Assembly (NCBI RefSeq): GCF_012035195.1
Contig: NZ_JAAVJH010000016.1
Span: 1-56,667 of the forward strand
DNA from: Sphingomonas corticis
GTDB lineage: Bacteria; Pseudomonadota; Alphaproteobacteria; Sphingomonadales; Sphingomonadaceae
Length of the DNA: 56,667 nucleotides
Reading direction: 5' to 3'
Under the pieces are notes generated by a model. It saw only the letters and a program-made list of their open reading frames with translations. It was not told the origin of the DNA and made no database searches. The position numbers and the translations under genes are program-made. Below are positions 1-8,936 of this stretch, one piece after another. Position 1 is the stretch's first letter. Each line of letters starts with the position of its first letter.

Positions 1-20
1 TCGTACGAGCGCTCGTACGA
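1..20. repeat. Perfect 20-bp palindrome at the left edge
   Basis: The first ten bases (TCGTACGAGC) are followed directly by their exact reverse complement, so the element is perfectly self-complementary with no loop. It lies about 105 bp before the point where the GGDEF remnant begins. It could be a recombinase or dimeric-regulator site, or half of a longer element cut off by the window edge. Confidence 0.7.
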
Positions 21-125
21 CCAGTCTCAGAACCGAAAACTTCCCGCACCGCCCGCGCCCTCGTCAAAGACGATAAGCATCCCGGCTACGGCCAAACGGG
101 CAAGGCGGCCCTCAGGCCACGCTTA

Positions 126-473
126 CCGTTCGGTCACGCCTCGGGCGATGATGTACTTCGAACCTTCGCCTCTGTGCTCACAGCGAATACCCGCGGCACG
201 GATGCAGTCGCACGCCTTGGTGGGGAAGAGTTCGCTGTGCTCTACTTAGATGTGAGGCTGGCCGAGGCACGCGCCGCGTGCGAACGTATTAGACTGCAGT
301 TCGCCGCCGAGCGGCTCGCCCTGCCGGATGGCAGGCAGGTGGCCGCGACCGTAAGTGTCGGTCTCGCTCCGATCCCGGACGACGGTGATTTGGAAGGCGC
401 GCTCATTGCAGCGGATCAGGCACTGTACCGTTCCAAGAATGCCGGAAGGAACATGCTTTCGTTAGCGGCTTGA
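126..473 (+). pseudogene. 5'-truncated diguanylate cyclase (GGDEF) remnant
   Basis: The translated stretch carries FGHASGDD and then GGEEF, followed by the conserved C-terminal half of a GGDEF domain ending ALYRSKNAGRN. An intact GGDEF domain would have the phosphate/metal-binding region (typically DxDxFKxxND) just before FGH. Here it is replaced by unrelated residues, although the frame stays open to the window edge. The first usable start is a GTG at 174, inside the domain. Without the N-terminal metal and nucleotide contacts it should not make cyclic di-GMP. It looks like a fragment left by recombination near the 20-bp palindrome. Confidence 0.7.
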
Positions 474-497
474 ATCGCGTGGCATCCAACGCCGACC

Positions 498-1205
498 TCA
501 CCCAGATTCAAAGCGCACCGATAAATCACCTCCGCCAGTTTCCGCAGACCGAGGCTCGGCATGAGCTTTTCCTGAGCCCGTCCGTGCCCGATGCAGCGCC
601 GTAACGCGCTTCACCTGCGCTATGCTGCATCCCGCCAGCTCGGCCGTGCGCGCGATGCTCATCCCTGTCTCCCGCAGCCCAACAATGCGCCTGTGCAAGG
701 CGATATCCGGCTTACGGCCGTTGTACCGCCCTGCTCGCTTGGCGAGCTCGATGCCCTCTCGCTGGCGCTCGCGCCGGGTCTCATAGTCGTCTCGTGCGGT
801 CTGAAGCGCGACGCGCAGCAGCATGTCCTGCACCGCTTCGAGCACGATGCGCGCGACACCGGCGCTGTCAGCGACAAGCTCGGACAGATCGACGATGCCT
901 GGCACGGCTAGCCGCGCGCCCTTCGCCCGGATCGTCGCCACCAGCAGTTCGGCTTCGGGTAATGGCAGACGGCTGATCCGGTCGATCTTCTCCGCAACCA
1001 CCACCTCGCCCGGCTGCAGGTCAGCAACCATGCGTAAGAGCTCTGGCCGATCAGGCCGCGCGCCCGACGCCTTCTCGCGGTAAACCGCCGCGACGTAATA
1101 GCCTGCTGCGCGCGCACCGGTGACAATTGCTTCCTGCCGGGTCAGGTCCTGCTCGTCGGTGCTTACGCGCAGGTACACGCGCGCAGCGCGGATCGGGTTC
1201 GTCAT
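498..1205 (-). CDS. Serine recombinase / resolvase-family protein
   Basis: A 235-residue protein of the resolvase/invertase family. The N-terminus has RVYLRVSTDEQDLTRQ with the nucleophilic serine, followed by the family regions EKASGARPDRPEL and VVAEKIDRISR, and a C-terminal helix-turn-helix around GMSIARTAELAGCSIAQVKR. I start it at the ATG at 1205 rather than an in-frame ATG 36 bp upstream because the extra residues do not resemble the family. It probably resolves plasmid dimers or mobilises DNA. No obvious paired res site is visible in the 190-bp gap upstream. The last about 25 residues are low-complexity and probably not functional. Confidence 0.88.
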   Translation of the reverse strand: MTNPIRAARVYLRVSTDEQDLTRQEAIVTGARAAGYYVAAVYREKASGARPDRPELLRMVADLQPGEVVVAEKIDRISRLPLPEAELLVATIRAKGARLAVPGIVDLSELVADSAGVARIVLEAVQDMLLRVALQTARDDYETRRERQREGIELAKRAGRYNGRKPDIALHRRIVGLRETGMSIARTAELAGCSIAQVKRVTALHRARTGSGKAHAEPRSAETGGGDLSVRFESG

Positions 1206-1396
1206 GCTGGCTCCGTTCGGTACACCCATGTGAGCCACCACTGCGGCAACCGGCTCGGAATAGCAAACGCCGATCCTGTCGAGCCTAGCTCAGCAAGCCA
1301 GGTCTAAGTAGCTAATGGCGCTGATATGAACGACGACTGATCACCAAACGCGCTGAAGTGCGCTGCTTCGCGCTATCCGTCAGCGCCAATATCCGG

Positions 1397-1402
1397 TATG
1401 AT
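1397..1402 (+). promoter_or_regulatory. Possible -10 box for the vapBC pair
   Basis: TATGAT lies 36 bp before the ATG of the AbrB-type antitoxin in the 190-bp gap that separates it from the divergent recombinase gene. No convincing -35 element is seen, so this is tentative. Confidence 0.3.
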
Positions 1403-1437
1403 CCGAGAGTTGGGTCAGCCAAGCGAGTTCAGTGCAG

Positions 1438-1686
1438 ATGGAAGCACAGAGGGTCAAGATCGTGGACGGTGGTAAACTCGTGATCCCGGCGGCCATGCGC
1501 CGTGAGCTCGGGATCACCACGGGTGATACCGTTCTCGTCGATGTCGACGATGGCGAGCTACGGGTACGTTCCGTGCCTAAGGCGCTCGAAAGGGCTCGCG
1601 CGATCCTTCGCAAATATGTGCCCGAAGGCGTCGGTTTGGCTGACGAGCTGATCGCAGAGCGCCGGCGCGAGGCGGAGCGTGAGTAG
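1438..1686 (+). CDS. AbrB/SpoVT-type antitoxin (VapB-like)
   Basis: An 82-residue protein. The N-terminal swapped-hairpin DNA-binding domain reads VKIVDGGKLVIPAAMRRELGI then TGDTVLVDVDDGELRVRS, the usual AbrB/MazE-like fold. The C-terminal tail is charged and should wrap the toxin. An in-frame GTG at 1432 is an alternative start. The stop codon overlaps the start of the PIN toxin gene by 8 nt, so the pair is translated together. The antitoxin presumably binds its own promoter just upstream and neutralises the VapC-like partner. Confidence 0.85.
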   Translation: MEAQRVKIVDGGKLVIPAAMRRELGITTGDTVLVDVDDGELRVRSVPKALERARAILRKYVPEGVGLADELIAERRREAERE

Positions 1687-2077
1687 CAAGGTCGTACTCG
1701 ACGCCTCCGCCCTGCTCTGCCTTCTGAACGACGAACCTGGGGCGGATCGGGTAGTCGACGTCCTGACCCGCAGCATTATCGGAACGACCAACCTCGCCGA
1801 GGTCGTCTCCAAGCTTCGGGACCGAGGATTGCCGCTCGACGAGGTACGTGAGGCTCTTGGCGGGCTGCACCTCGATGTACGGCCGCTCTCTCCTGCCCAG
1901 GCGCTCATCATAGGCGACCTGCGACCGTCGACGAAGGCGCTTGGACTTTCGCTTGGTGACCGAGCGTGTCTTGCCTTGGCGATTGACCTACAAGCGGAGA
2001 TGTTCACGACGGACGGGCCGCTGGCGAGCGCTGAGGTCGGCGTCACCATCACCAACGTACGGCCGCTGGCCGATTAG
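1679..2077 (+). CDS. PIN-domain toxin (VapC-like ribonuclease)
   Basis: A 132-residue PIN-domain protein starting with GTG. The acidic metal-binding residues expected of a VapC nuclease are present: D8 (VVLDASALL), E41 (NLAEVVSKL), D94 (LSLGDRACLALA) and D112 (TTDGPL). PIN toxins cleave RNA, often tRNA, when freed from their antitoxin. Together with the overlapping AbrB-type gene this forms a plasmid addiction module. Confidence 0.88.
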   Translation: MSSKVVLDASALLCLLNDEPGADRVVDVLTRSIIGTTNLAEVVSKLRDRGLPLDEVREALGGLHLDVRPLSPAQALIIGDLRPSTKALGLSLGDRACLALAIDLQAEMFTTDGPLASAEVGVTITNVRPLAD

Positions 2078-2187
2078 CCGCACATTCGTGCTTTTGGGTA
2101 CGGTACGCTCAGGCAGGCGAGTTGTGGCGGAACAGAGCGGCTGCCGTCCACTGTTTCGGGCGCAGATCCACTCTTTTCAGCTGCTGC

Positions 2188-2227
2188 TGTAGGTAGGATG
2201 GCGTCCACCATTTTAGGGAAACCTACA
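2188..2227. repeat. Inverted repeat upstream of the tyrosine recombinase
   Basis: TGTAGGT at 2188-2194 is matched by ACCTACA at 2221-2227 with 26 bp between. It sits just before the recombinase start, so it may be the enzyme's own operator or part of a core crossover site. The arms are short and it could be chance. Confidence 0.35.
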
Positions 2228-2235
2228 ACGCGGCC

Positions 2236-3237
2236 GTGCTCGACGTCGCGCGGCGTGCGATGAGCGAGAACAGCTGGCGCGCGCTCCGCGCCGACCTGCG
2301 CGTCTTCGGCCAGTGGGCGGACGCGCGCGGCCTCGCCGTGCTGCCCGCGCTCCCTGCCACCGTCGCCGCGTTCCTGCGCGATCAGGCCGAGGCAGGCAAG
2401 AAGGCCGCGACGCTCGCGCGCTACACCGCCTCGATCGCGCGCCTCCACGCGCTCGCCGATCAGCCCGATCCGACCCGCGCCGAGCTCGTCCGCCTCGAAC
2501 TGAAAGCGCAGCGCCGCGCGCTCGGTGTGCGTCAGCGTCAGGCGCGCGGGCTGCGCTTCCGCGGCGAGGTCGCCGATCCGCTCGCCGCCGCAGGCCCGGT
2601 CGGCGTCTGCGTCGCAGCGATGCTCGCCGCCGCGGGCGACGGCCTCGCCGGCACCCGCAACCGCGCGCTCCTCAGCCTCGCCTTCGACACCGGCCTGCGC
2701 CGGTCCGAACTCGTCGCGACCCGCTGGCCCCACGTCGAGCGTGGCAGCGCGGGCGGCGGCCGCCTGTTTGTGCCACGTTCCAAGGCCGATCAGGAGGGCG
2801 GCGGCGCCTACGCCTATCTTTCTGCGCGCACGATGGTCGCGCTCGACGCGTGGCGCGCGGCGTGCGGTAACCCCCGTGACGGCCTCATCTTCCGCCGCCT
2901 CCACCGCACTCGCGACAAGGCGGGCGCTGAGGTGTGGAGCATCGGCGCCGCGCTCTCCGCGCAGTCGGTAACGCTCGTCTATCGCGCGCTGCTCGACGCC
3001 GCACACGCGGCCGGGCTGCTCGGCGCACTTGACGCCGCCGACTTCGACGCCTGGCGCCGCGCGCTCACCGCCCATTCCACCCGCGTTGGCCTGACACAGG
3101 ACCTGTTCGCCAGCGGCCAGGACCTCGCCGGCATCATGCACGCCCTGCGCTGGAAAAGTCCCGCGCAACCCGCCCGCTACGCCGCCGCACTGGCGGTGGA
3201 GGCGAACGCGGCGGCGAAGGTGGTGGGGAAGCTGTGA
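2236..3237 (+). CDS. Tyrosine-type recombinase/integrase
   Basis: A 333-residue phage-integrase-family protein. The N-terminal SAM-like core-binding region spans roughly residues 1-110. The catalytic domain shows the first arginine in FDTGLRRSELVATRW, a lysine in PRSKADQEGG, the H-x-x-R box in AHSTRVGLTQD, the tryptophan in ALRWKSPAQ and the nucleophilic tyrosine in ARYAAAL. All catalytic positions are present, so it should be active. The listed start is GTG; an ATG at 2260 (MSENSW) is an alternative. It converges with the ZorD gene, separated by only 12 bp, and may resolve plasmid multimers or have brought in the neighbouring defence cluster. Confidence 0.88.
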   Translation: MLDVARRAMSENSWRALRADLRVFGQWADARGLAVLPALPATVAAFLRDQAEAGKKAATLARYTASIARLHALADQPDPTRAELVRLELKAQRRALGVRQRQARGLRFRGEVADPLAAAGPVGVCVAAMLAAAGDGLAGTRNRALLSLAFDTGLRRSELVATRWPHVERGSAGGGRLFVPRSKADQEGGGAYAYLSARTMVALDAWRAACGNPRDGLIFRRLHRTRDKAGAEVWSIGAALSAQSVTLVYRALLDAAHAAGLLGALDAADFDAWRRALTAHSTRVGLTQDLFASGQDLAGIMHALRWKSPAQPARYAAALAVEANAAAKVVGKL

Positions 3238-3249
3238 CTATGGCAGCGA

Positions 3250-6200
3250 TCAGTTAATCGTCACGTGGACCGTGCACTCCTTGTCCGTCCGCATCACCCC
3301 GTCGACCCCGTTCGACACATCCCAGATGATTTCCTTGCCCGCCGCCGTCTGCGCCCGCACCGTTCGATCGTGAAAGCTCCGGCTCTGTCGCCGGGAGAGC
3401 TGGATCAGGCGCAGGTCAGGGCCGTCCGGCTGCGCATTGCGCCAGCGCTGCTGCAGATCGTCATATTGGTGCGATGATGTCTCGGCCGCATAGCGGTCGA
3501 CACTCTCGGCATCGAAGCTGATGACACTGATCGTCTTCACCCGCCGTGCCGATTTGGTCAGCACGGTCATAAAGTCGACGAGAAATTGTCGATTGCGCCC
3601 GTCTGCACAACCGTAAGGATCACGGATTGCGAGTTCCGTGACTTGCTCACCGGCAAGGGGCTTTTCGAAGATGTCGAGGTTGCGTTGCACGCGTGGGAGA
3701 AAGGCGACGCGCGTCGGCCAGTCGCGTGGCGGCACCGCGATCGGGGGCGAGGGTCGTGCCGTCAGGATCGAACGCGACGGCACCGGTGACGGCATTGGCA
3801 AGTCAGCGGCGGTCGGTCCGACTGAAGCTGATCTCTTGTCATCGCTGTCCGCAATGCCCAGCACGTCCTCGAACAGCGAGGCGGCGTCGCTTTCGTCGGA
3901 GCCCGGTAGCAGCAGGCCTCGGCTCAATTCACGCTTGCGCCGCATCAGGGCATCCAGCTTCAAATCGAAACTGGACGGCCGGGTGGCGGGCTCCGGATGA
4001 ACCGACTGCGGCAGATAGACGTGGACATCCTTCGTCTGCCCGATTCGAAAAGCGCGATCCGTCGCCTGATCCTCCACCGCCGGATTCCACCAGCGGGACA
4101 GGTGGATGACGTGGTTTGCCGCCGTCAGGGTGATACCTACGCCGCCCGCCTTCGGCGACAGGATCATGATGTCGAATCCCGGGCGGCGGCGCTGAAATGC
4201 GTCCACCGCCGCCTGTCGCGCTTCGCCCGCGACGCCGCCGTGGATGCGCGCGACATCGTGATCGAGCGCATAGCGTCGGCGAAGCTCGACCGCGAGAAGC
4301 GCCTGCATTGCGAGGCTCTCACAAAAGATCAGCGCCTTCTCACCCGCGCCGTGGATACGGTCCAGCACCGCGAGGGTGGCGCGCAGTCGGGCCGAGTCTT
4401 CCCAATAGCTTGTGCCCACCTGCTCCGGTGCGACCGGGTGGAGCGATACGCCCCGCAGCCCATGCAGGATCTCCAGCATGTGCCCCGGCTTCCCCGTTCC
4501 GCGCAGCGCCAGGGCGCGCTGGATCACCTTGTCATACGCCGCGACCTGTGCCGTCGGCATCTCGACCGGCATTGCCACGATGTGCTTCGCCGGCAAGCTG
4601 TCGAGACAATCGTCTTTCATTCGACGCAGCAGAAGTGCTGGCCGCGCATCCTGCGGCTCGGTGAGCAGGTCGTGCAGCGTGCGGAGCCGGTCGGGTTCGC
4701 TTGCCGGATAGCTCTGCTCGAACGCCCTGCTCGATCCGAGCAGGCCCGGATGCACGACGTCGTAGACGGACCACAGGTCTTGCAACCGGTTCTCCACGGG
4801 CGTGCCCGTCATCGCCAGCTGAAAACGGGCATTCAGTGTCTTGGCTGCGCGCGTCATCTGGCTGGCAGGGTTCTTGAGCTTCTGCGCTTCGTCGTAGAGG
4901 ATCGCGGCGAACGGCACGCGCGCGAAGCTCAGGTGATAGTCGCGCATCGTCTCGAACGTGGTCAGGACGATGCCGGCCTGGCTCCAGCCATCGACATCGA
5001 TCCCGGCGCTGCCGCTCTCGATGTCGCGCACGCCTTGGCCGCGCATCCGCTGAAGGGTTGATCCATAGGCGCCGATTACGGGGCCGAGTGCCGCCGGGGC
5101 GAGATGCCGCTCGATCTCGGCGCGCCAGTTCGCGAGAAGGCCGGTCGGGGCGATGATCAGGACCGGCTTTGGCTGCGCCTCCTGTTCGCGCAGCCACGCC
5201 AGAAACGCCAGCGCCTGAAACGTCTTGCCCAATCCCATGTCGTCGGCAAGCATCGCGCCCGGCATGCCGCTGCGCCAGCACGCGACGAGCCAGTTGAAGC
5301 CGTCCACCTGATGCGCCTTGGGCGACGAGCGCACGGTCGTCGGAAAAGGCGGCGGCGGGGCGGCCTTGACCGGCGCCTGCTTCGCCAGCGGCGCGTAGGC
5401 GACATCCTCCAGATTGTCGCGCACCTGCAGGAAATATCGATTGGTGCTCGGCGGTGCGATGTCGTCTACCGCGACCTGTTCGCCGGCCTCGTGTTCGGCC
5501 GCGGACGACATCAGGTCGCGCAGATCGGTCAGCGCCGATCGCGTCTGTTCGGTCGCGGGCAGCTCGGCGCCGTCGAAGGTGAAGGTCGCGCGGTCCTCGC
5601 GCACGGCCTGCTCGACCGCGTCCAGTGCCTCGGCGACGCGTTCCGGTGCGATCTCGATGCTCTGCGCATCCGGCGGATCGCCGATCCGCAACCCGAAGGC
5701 TTCGGGCAGCCAGCTGTTGGGCTTGGGCTTGATCCACGGCAGCACGGGCTTGCGCCACAGGTCGATCCCCGAAACACGATCGGAGAATTGCTGCGTTTCG
5801 ATGAACAGCGATGGCGCCCCATCGGTCGAACTATCGCTTCCCAGCGCTTCAGCAAGACGGCGCTGTGGGTTGCGTGCGAACGCGCGCCGTTCCTCGGCTC
5901 CCCCGGCCTGCGCCTCGCGCACGACACGCAGCGCGCGCTGCAGGCCAGGATCCAGAAACAGGATCGATCCGTCGTCGAGAAGATAGGCGCCGCGCCGCCC
6001 ATCGCCGCTGCGGAAACGGCGCGCGAACGCCGCCTGCTGGGCAGGAGCAAGCAGACTGTCCGCTGCCTCGTCGATGACCGTGCCGTCCTCGGCCTCGCGA
6101 ACCCGCTCGGGGCTGAACACCACGGGATCGAAGTCGAAACCGTTCGCGTCCGGCTTCAGCGCCAGCGAAAAGCCGGTCGCGTAGCTCAGCCGCAGGCGTT

Positions 6201-6813
6201 CGATGAAACCATCGACGCGCACATGTGCGCGATTCTCGTCGCCGATCGCCTGTCGCAAGGCGGCGAGCGCCGCCTGCCGCTCCGCGTCATCACCCGCCCG
6301 GTTCAACCGATCGGCGGCGTGGAGCGCCGACCAGATCGGCTCCGCGATCCGCCAATCCTTGCCCTCTGCCTGAATACGCGCGCCCTTTACACGCACCGAC
6401 GCGGGCAATCCGTTCGGTCGCGTCCAGCGGGTCTCGACGTGAAAGCCAGACTGGTTCGGGACGCCGACCGACTGGATGTTGAGCGACAGGCGCGCAGCCG
6501 GCGGCAAACCGAGTGCCAATGCCTCCGTTTCGGTAAGCGAGGCGACCAGCGCAGGATGCAGCAGCAGGTCGCCGGCGTCGGGCTCGACCAGCGGGCGTCC
6601 GTCGGTCGCGACCTCGCCATCCCCCATCGCCTGGATCAGCCGCGCGATCGCTGCGCCGGCCGAAGATGGGGCAGCGAGAATCCAGTCACCGTGAGCGATG
6701 GCCTGCCGCACCGCCTTGCCGAACGGCAGCCGCGACGGCGTGACGCGAAGGAGCGTAATGCGTTCCCGATCGCCCTCGGGTTGCGACTCGAACTGCGTGG
6801 TGGGCGCACTCAC
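3250..6813 (-). CDS. zorD: ZorD-like SNF2 helicase (type I Zorya)
   Basis: A 1187-residue protein, last gene of the defence cluster. An N-terminal region of about 500 residues without obvious motifs precedes a complete SNF2 helicase core: Walker A in ADDMGLGKTFQ (about residue 525), DEAQ in ILYDEAQKLKN (about 640), MTGTPVENRLQDLW, and motif VI in QATDRAFRIGQTKD (about 920). The last about 150 residues form a separate domain ending RSFHDRTVRAQ and WDVSNGVDGVM. That domain resembles the phospholipase-D-like MIT_C fold, which is an inference. The GTG start overlaps the ZorC stop by 4 nt. In type I Zorya, ZorD is the nucleic-acid-degrading helicase recruited after the membrane complex senses phage invasion. 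Confidence 0.85.
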   Translation of the reverse strand: MSAPTTQFESQPEGDRERITLLRVTPSRLPFGKAVRQAIAHGDWILAAPSSAGAAIARLIQAMGDGEVATDGRPLVEPDAGDLLLHPALVASLTETEALALGLPPAARLSLNIQSVGVPNQSGFHVETRWTRPNGLPASVRVKGARIQAEGKDWRIAEPIWSALHAADRLNRAGDDAERQAALAALRQAIGDENRAHVRVDGFIERLRLSYATGFSLALKPDANGFDFDPVVFSPERVREAEDGTVIDEAADSLLAPAQQAAFARRFRSGDGRRGAYLLDDGSILFLDPGLQRALRVVREAQAGGAEERRAFARNPQRRLAEALGSDSSTDGAPSLFIETQQFSDRVSGIDLWRKPVLPWIKPKPNSWLPEAFGLRIGDPPDAQSIEIAPERVAEALDAVEQAVREDRATFTFDGAELPATEQTRSALTDLRDLMSSAAEHEAGEQVAVDDIAPPSTNRYFLQVRDNLEDVAYAPLAKQAPVKAAPPPPFPTTVRSSPKAHQVDGFNWLVACWRSGMPGAMLADDMGLGKTFQALAFLAWLREQEAQPKPVLIIAPTGLLANWRAEIERHLAPAALGPVIGAYGSTLQRMRGQGVRDIESGSAGIDVDGWSQAGIVLTTFETMRDYHLSFARVPFAAILYDEAQKLKNPASQMTRAAKTLNARFQLAMTGTPVENRLQDLWSVYDVVHPGLLGSSRAFEQSYPASEPDRLRTLHDLLTEPQDARPALLLRRMKDDCLDSLPAKHIVAMPVEMPTAQVAAYDKVIQRALALRGTGKPGHMLEILHGLRGVSLHPVAPEQVGTSYWEDSARLRATLAVLDRIHGAGEKALIFCESLAMQALLAVELRRRYALDHDVARIHGGVAGEARQAAVDAFQRRRPGFDIMILSPKAGGVGITLTAANHVIHLSRWWNPAVEDQATDRAFRIGQTKDVHVYLPQSVHPEPATRPSSFDLKLDALMRRKRELSRGLLLPGSDESDAASLFEDVLGIADSDDKRSASVGPTAADLPMPSPVPSRSILTARPSPPIAVPPRDWPTRVAFLPRVQRNLDIFEKPLAGEQVTELAIRDPYGCADGRNRQFLVDFMTVLTKSARRVKTISVISFDAESVDRYAAETSSHQYDDLQQRWRNAQPDGPDLRLIQLSRRQSRSFHDRTVRAQTAAGKEIIWDVSNGVDGVMRTDKECTVHVTIN

Positions 6814-8171
6814 CAGCCGTGCCCGTGCAACGGATGCGCGATCCCGGTGCGATCATAGATGCGCCGCGCGAAATGGCTCGGCCAAGTGCTACCCGCGTGT
6901 CGCAGCGGATCATAGCCGCGCTCGGCATCCATCGTCTTGAGGACCGCCGTGTAATAAACTCGTTGATACATCGGCGGGGCCTTCGGTTTCGCGGCATTCC
7001 AGAACCGACACATCCCGTTATCCGACCACTCGGCGATGCGAAGGTCGCCGATCGTCAGGAGGAGTGATGATTGGGTAGAGGTCGCGCCGCTTCCCTCTAG
7101 GCGCCCAAACGCCATCGTCTGATCCTTCATGAAGCGTCGAGCCTCGCGCTCCGCCTGGCTGCCGAACGCAAACCAGGCATCGGTGATGTGACCGGCTTTG
7201 AGATAGCCGAGCCAGAACTCGGTGCGGTCACGCCACTGGTCGCGTCGGTCAGTCGTCTTTGCTACAATGGCGAAGAACTCACGCACTGTTGCCTGCACCA
7301 GCCAACGGCGGAGGACAGCGAAGGCCGCTTCGACAGAGATATCTAGGCCTTCGCTGCGCAGTTCGACCGCCAACGCAGTCCACCGGGCCGGTGCGAGACG
7401 CGGATCGCCGATGCGCGACGTCAGAAGCGTGGTGATACGCTGCTGATGATCGGCCGGTGGGGCCGTCCCTATCCAGGGCGCTAGCAGCGCCAGCGCCAGC
7501 AAGGCGTCGATCGCTTCGGCGCCCTTGACCTCGGACGCGAGCGCCATCAGCCGCTCGCCGCTGGTTACGGCATCGGCGCCGCGCCGTGTTGCCGCGACCG
7601 CACAGGCCGCGCGGATCGCGTGTCGCACGAACGCGCCTGTTGCGAGATCGCCGTCGAGCCCTGCCGCGCGCAGCACCTCCGACGGGCGGGCGGTATCAAG
7701 TAGCGCGGTAGCGAGCCGATTGGGTCCAGCGTCCTTATCCCACAAGGCAAAGTCATCGCCGCGCGTGCGCCACGGCCACTCGCGACGCCTCGCGACGAGC
7801 TGCGCCGCCCAGAGCAGGGCATCGAAGCCGTAATGCGCCAGAGGAAAGCGCAGCAGATAACTGTGCAGGATCGCCCGATCCATGCTCATCCGGTCGCGTC
7901 GCACCGCTTCGCTGAGCAGTTGCTGCTCGTGGTGATCGCATCCGGCCTCCACCCACATATCGCCGAGCAGCCGACGCATGTCGCGCGGACGTATGTCCTC
8001 GGGTGCTGACAGGTCGAGCCGCGCGAGCATCGCCTCCCACGGCTCTGCCTCTCGTCGCGCGCCTGTCGGCACTGACGCGAGCTGGTCGGCGGCGCGTGAC
8101 ACGGCGGTGCGCTCCGGCATCCGCGCGTGCCTGACGCGATCAATATCGCATGCCTGACGCAGCGCGCTCAC
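6810..8171 (-). CDS. zorC: ZorC-like EH-signature protein (type I Zorya)
   Basis: A 453-residue, mostly helical soluble protein. The region around residues 310-400 carries FWLGYLKAGHITDAWFAFG and then LTIGDLRIAEWSDNGMCRFW, which matches the EH-signature domain that defines ZorC. It lies exactly where ZorC is expected, between ZorB and ZorD, and overlaps both by 4 nt with GTG starts. ZorC is thought to work with ZorD on invading DNA downstream of the ZorAB motor. The N-terminal 100 residues show no recognisable domain. Confidence 0.85.
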   Translation of the reverse strand: MSALRQACDIDRVRHARMPERTAVSRAADQLASVPTGARREAEPWEAMLARLDLSAPEDIRPRDMRRLLGDMWVEAGCDHHEQQLLSEAVRRDRMSMDRAILHSYLLRFPLAHYGFDALLWAAQLVARRREWPWRTRGDDFALWDKDAGPNRLATALLDTARPSEVLRAAGLDGDLATGAFVRHAIRAACAVAATRRGADAVTSGERLMALASEVKGAEAIDALLALALLAPWIGTAPPADHQQRITTLLTSRIGDPRLAPARWTALAVELRSEGLDISVEAAFAVLRRWLVQATVREFFAIVAKTTDRRDQWRDRTEFWLGYLKAGHITDAWFAFGSQAEREARRFMKDQTMAFGRLEGSGATSTQSSLLLTIGDLRIAEWSDNGMCRFWNAAKPKAPPMYQRVYYTAVLKTMDAERGYDPLRHAGSTWPSHFARRIYDRTGIAHPLHGHGW

Positions 8172-8935
8172 GACGGTCGCACCAGGCTGCGGCTGAGCGC
8201 CGCATCGTCGGCGCCCTGGGGCGTGACCATTAAAAAGCGCAGGTCGATCCGGCGATTGCGCCGGTTCACCGCTTCATCGTCGCCCGAGGCATCTAAAACC
8301 GGGCGCGTATCGCCGTATCCCGAAACGCCAAAGATCGGCGTCCGCTCTGCGCCGTTGATACTGACGAGCTGTTGCAGATCGGTGTGCGCCGTCATCATCT
8401 CTTGAAACGTGCGGGTAGCGCGCAAGGCGGAAAGGTCGAGATTGCTGCGCACTGCCCCTGCACCGCTCAACGGGACGCGGTCCGTGTGACCCTCTATAAA
8501 GATTGAGTCGACCCGATGCGCGGCCTGCTTGCCACGGCATTTAGGGCCCCCGGGCTGGACGTCAGCATAGCACGGTAGAATCGACGCGAGTTCGCCGGCG
8601 ACAATGCCGACCGCCTGCCGTCCTTGTGCGGAGAGCTCATAGGCACCCGTGTCGAACAGGATGTCATCTGGCAGCCGCAGGACGCCGGTGCGGGTATCCA
8701 CAGTCACCTTCAACCCGCGCGCCTTCAGGTCGCGTTCAAGGGTGCGCAGCAGTTCGGCTCTCGTCTGTCCCGCACCGGTGAGTGTGTCGGTCGTCTGCCG
8801 GAACTGAAGCGCGAAATAGAGCAGCAGGATAATGAAGATGAAGAGCAACCCGACCATCATGTCGGCCATGGAGACGAAGTAGCTCTCCTCTTCCTCTTCC
8901 TGACGGGATCGGCGTATACCGCGTGCGTCGGTCAT
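8168..8935 (-). CDS. zorB: ZorB, OmpA-like peptidoglycan-binding stator protein
   Basis: A 255-residue inner-membrane protein related to MotB. A short acidic N-terminus (RQEEEEESYF) leads into one membrane helix (about residues 26-43). D25 lies just before it in VSMADMM, in the place of the proton-channel aspartate of MotB. The periplasmic OmpA domain has the family motifs FIEGHTDRVPL, LSALRATRTFQEM, GVSGYGDTRPV and VNRRNRRIDLRF. I start it at the ATG at 8935, one base after the ZorA stop, because an upstream extension is only the antisense of zorA's 3' end. It anchors the proton-driven ZorAB sensor to the cell wall. Confidence 0.92.
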   Translation of the reverse strand: MTDARGIRRSRQEEEEESYFVSMADMMVGLLFIFIILLLYFALQFRQTTDTLTGAGQTRAELLRTLERDLKARGLKVTVDTRTGVLRLPDDILFDTGAYELSAQGRQAVGIVAGELASILPCYADVQPGGPKCRGKQAAHRVDSIFIEGHTDRVPLSGAGAVRSNLDLSALRATRTFQEMMTAHTDLQQLVSINGAERTPIFGVSGYGDTRPVLDASGDDEAVNRRNRRIDLRFLMVTPQGADDAALSRSLVRPS

Positions 8936-8936
8936 C

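Noticed and set aside
2074..3168. Minus-strand open frame opposite the tyrosine recombinase
   Set aside because: Composition is repetitive and no motif is present; the plus strand holds all catalytic residues.
5104..6858. Long plus-strand open frame opposite zorD
   Set aside because: It is a GC-driven shadow with arginine-rich low-complexity sequence; the minus strand carries full helicase motifs.
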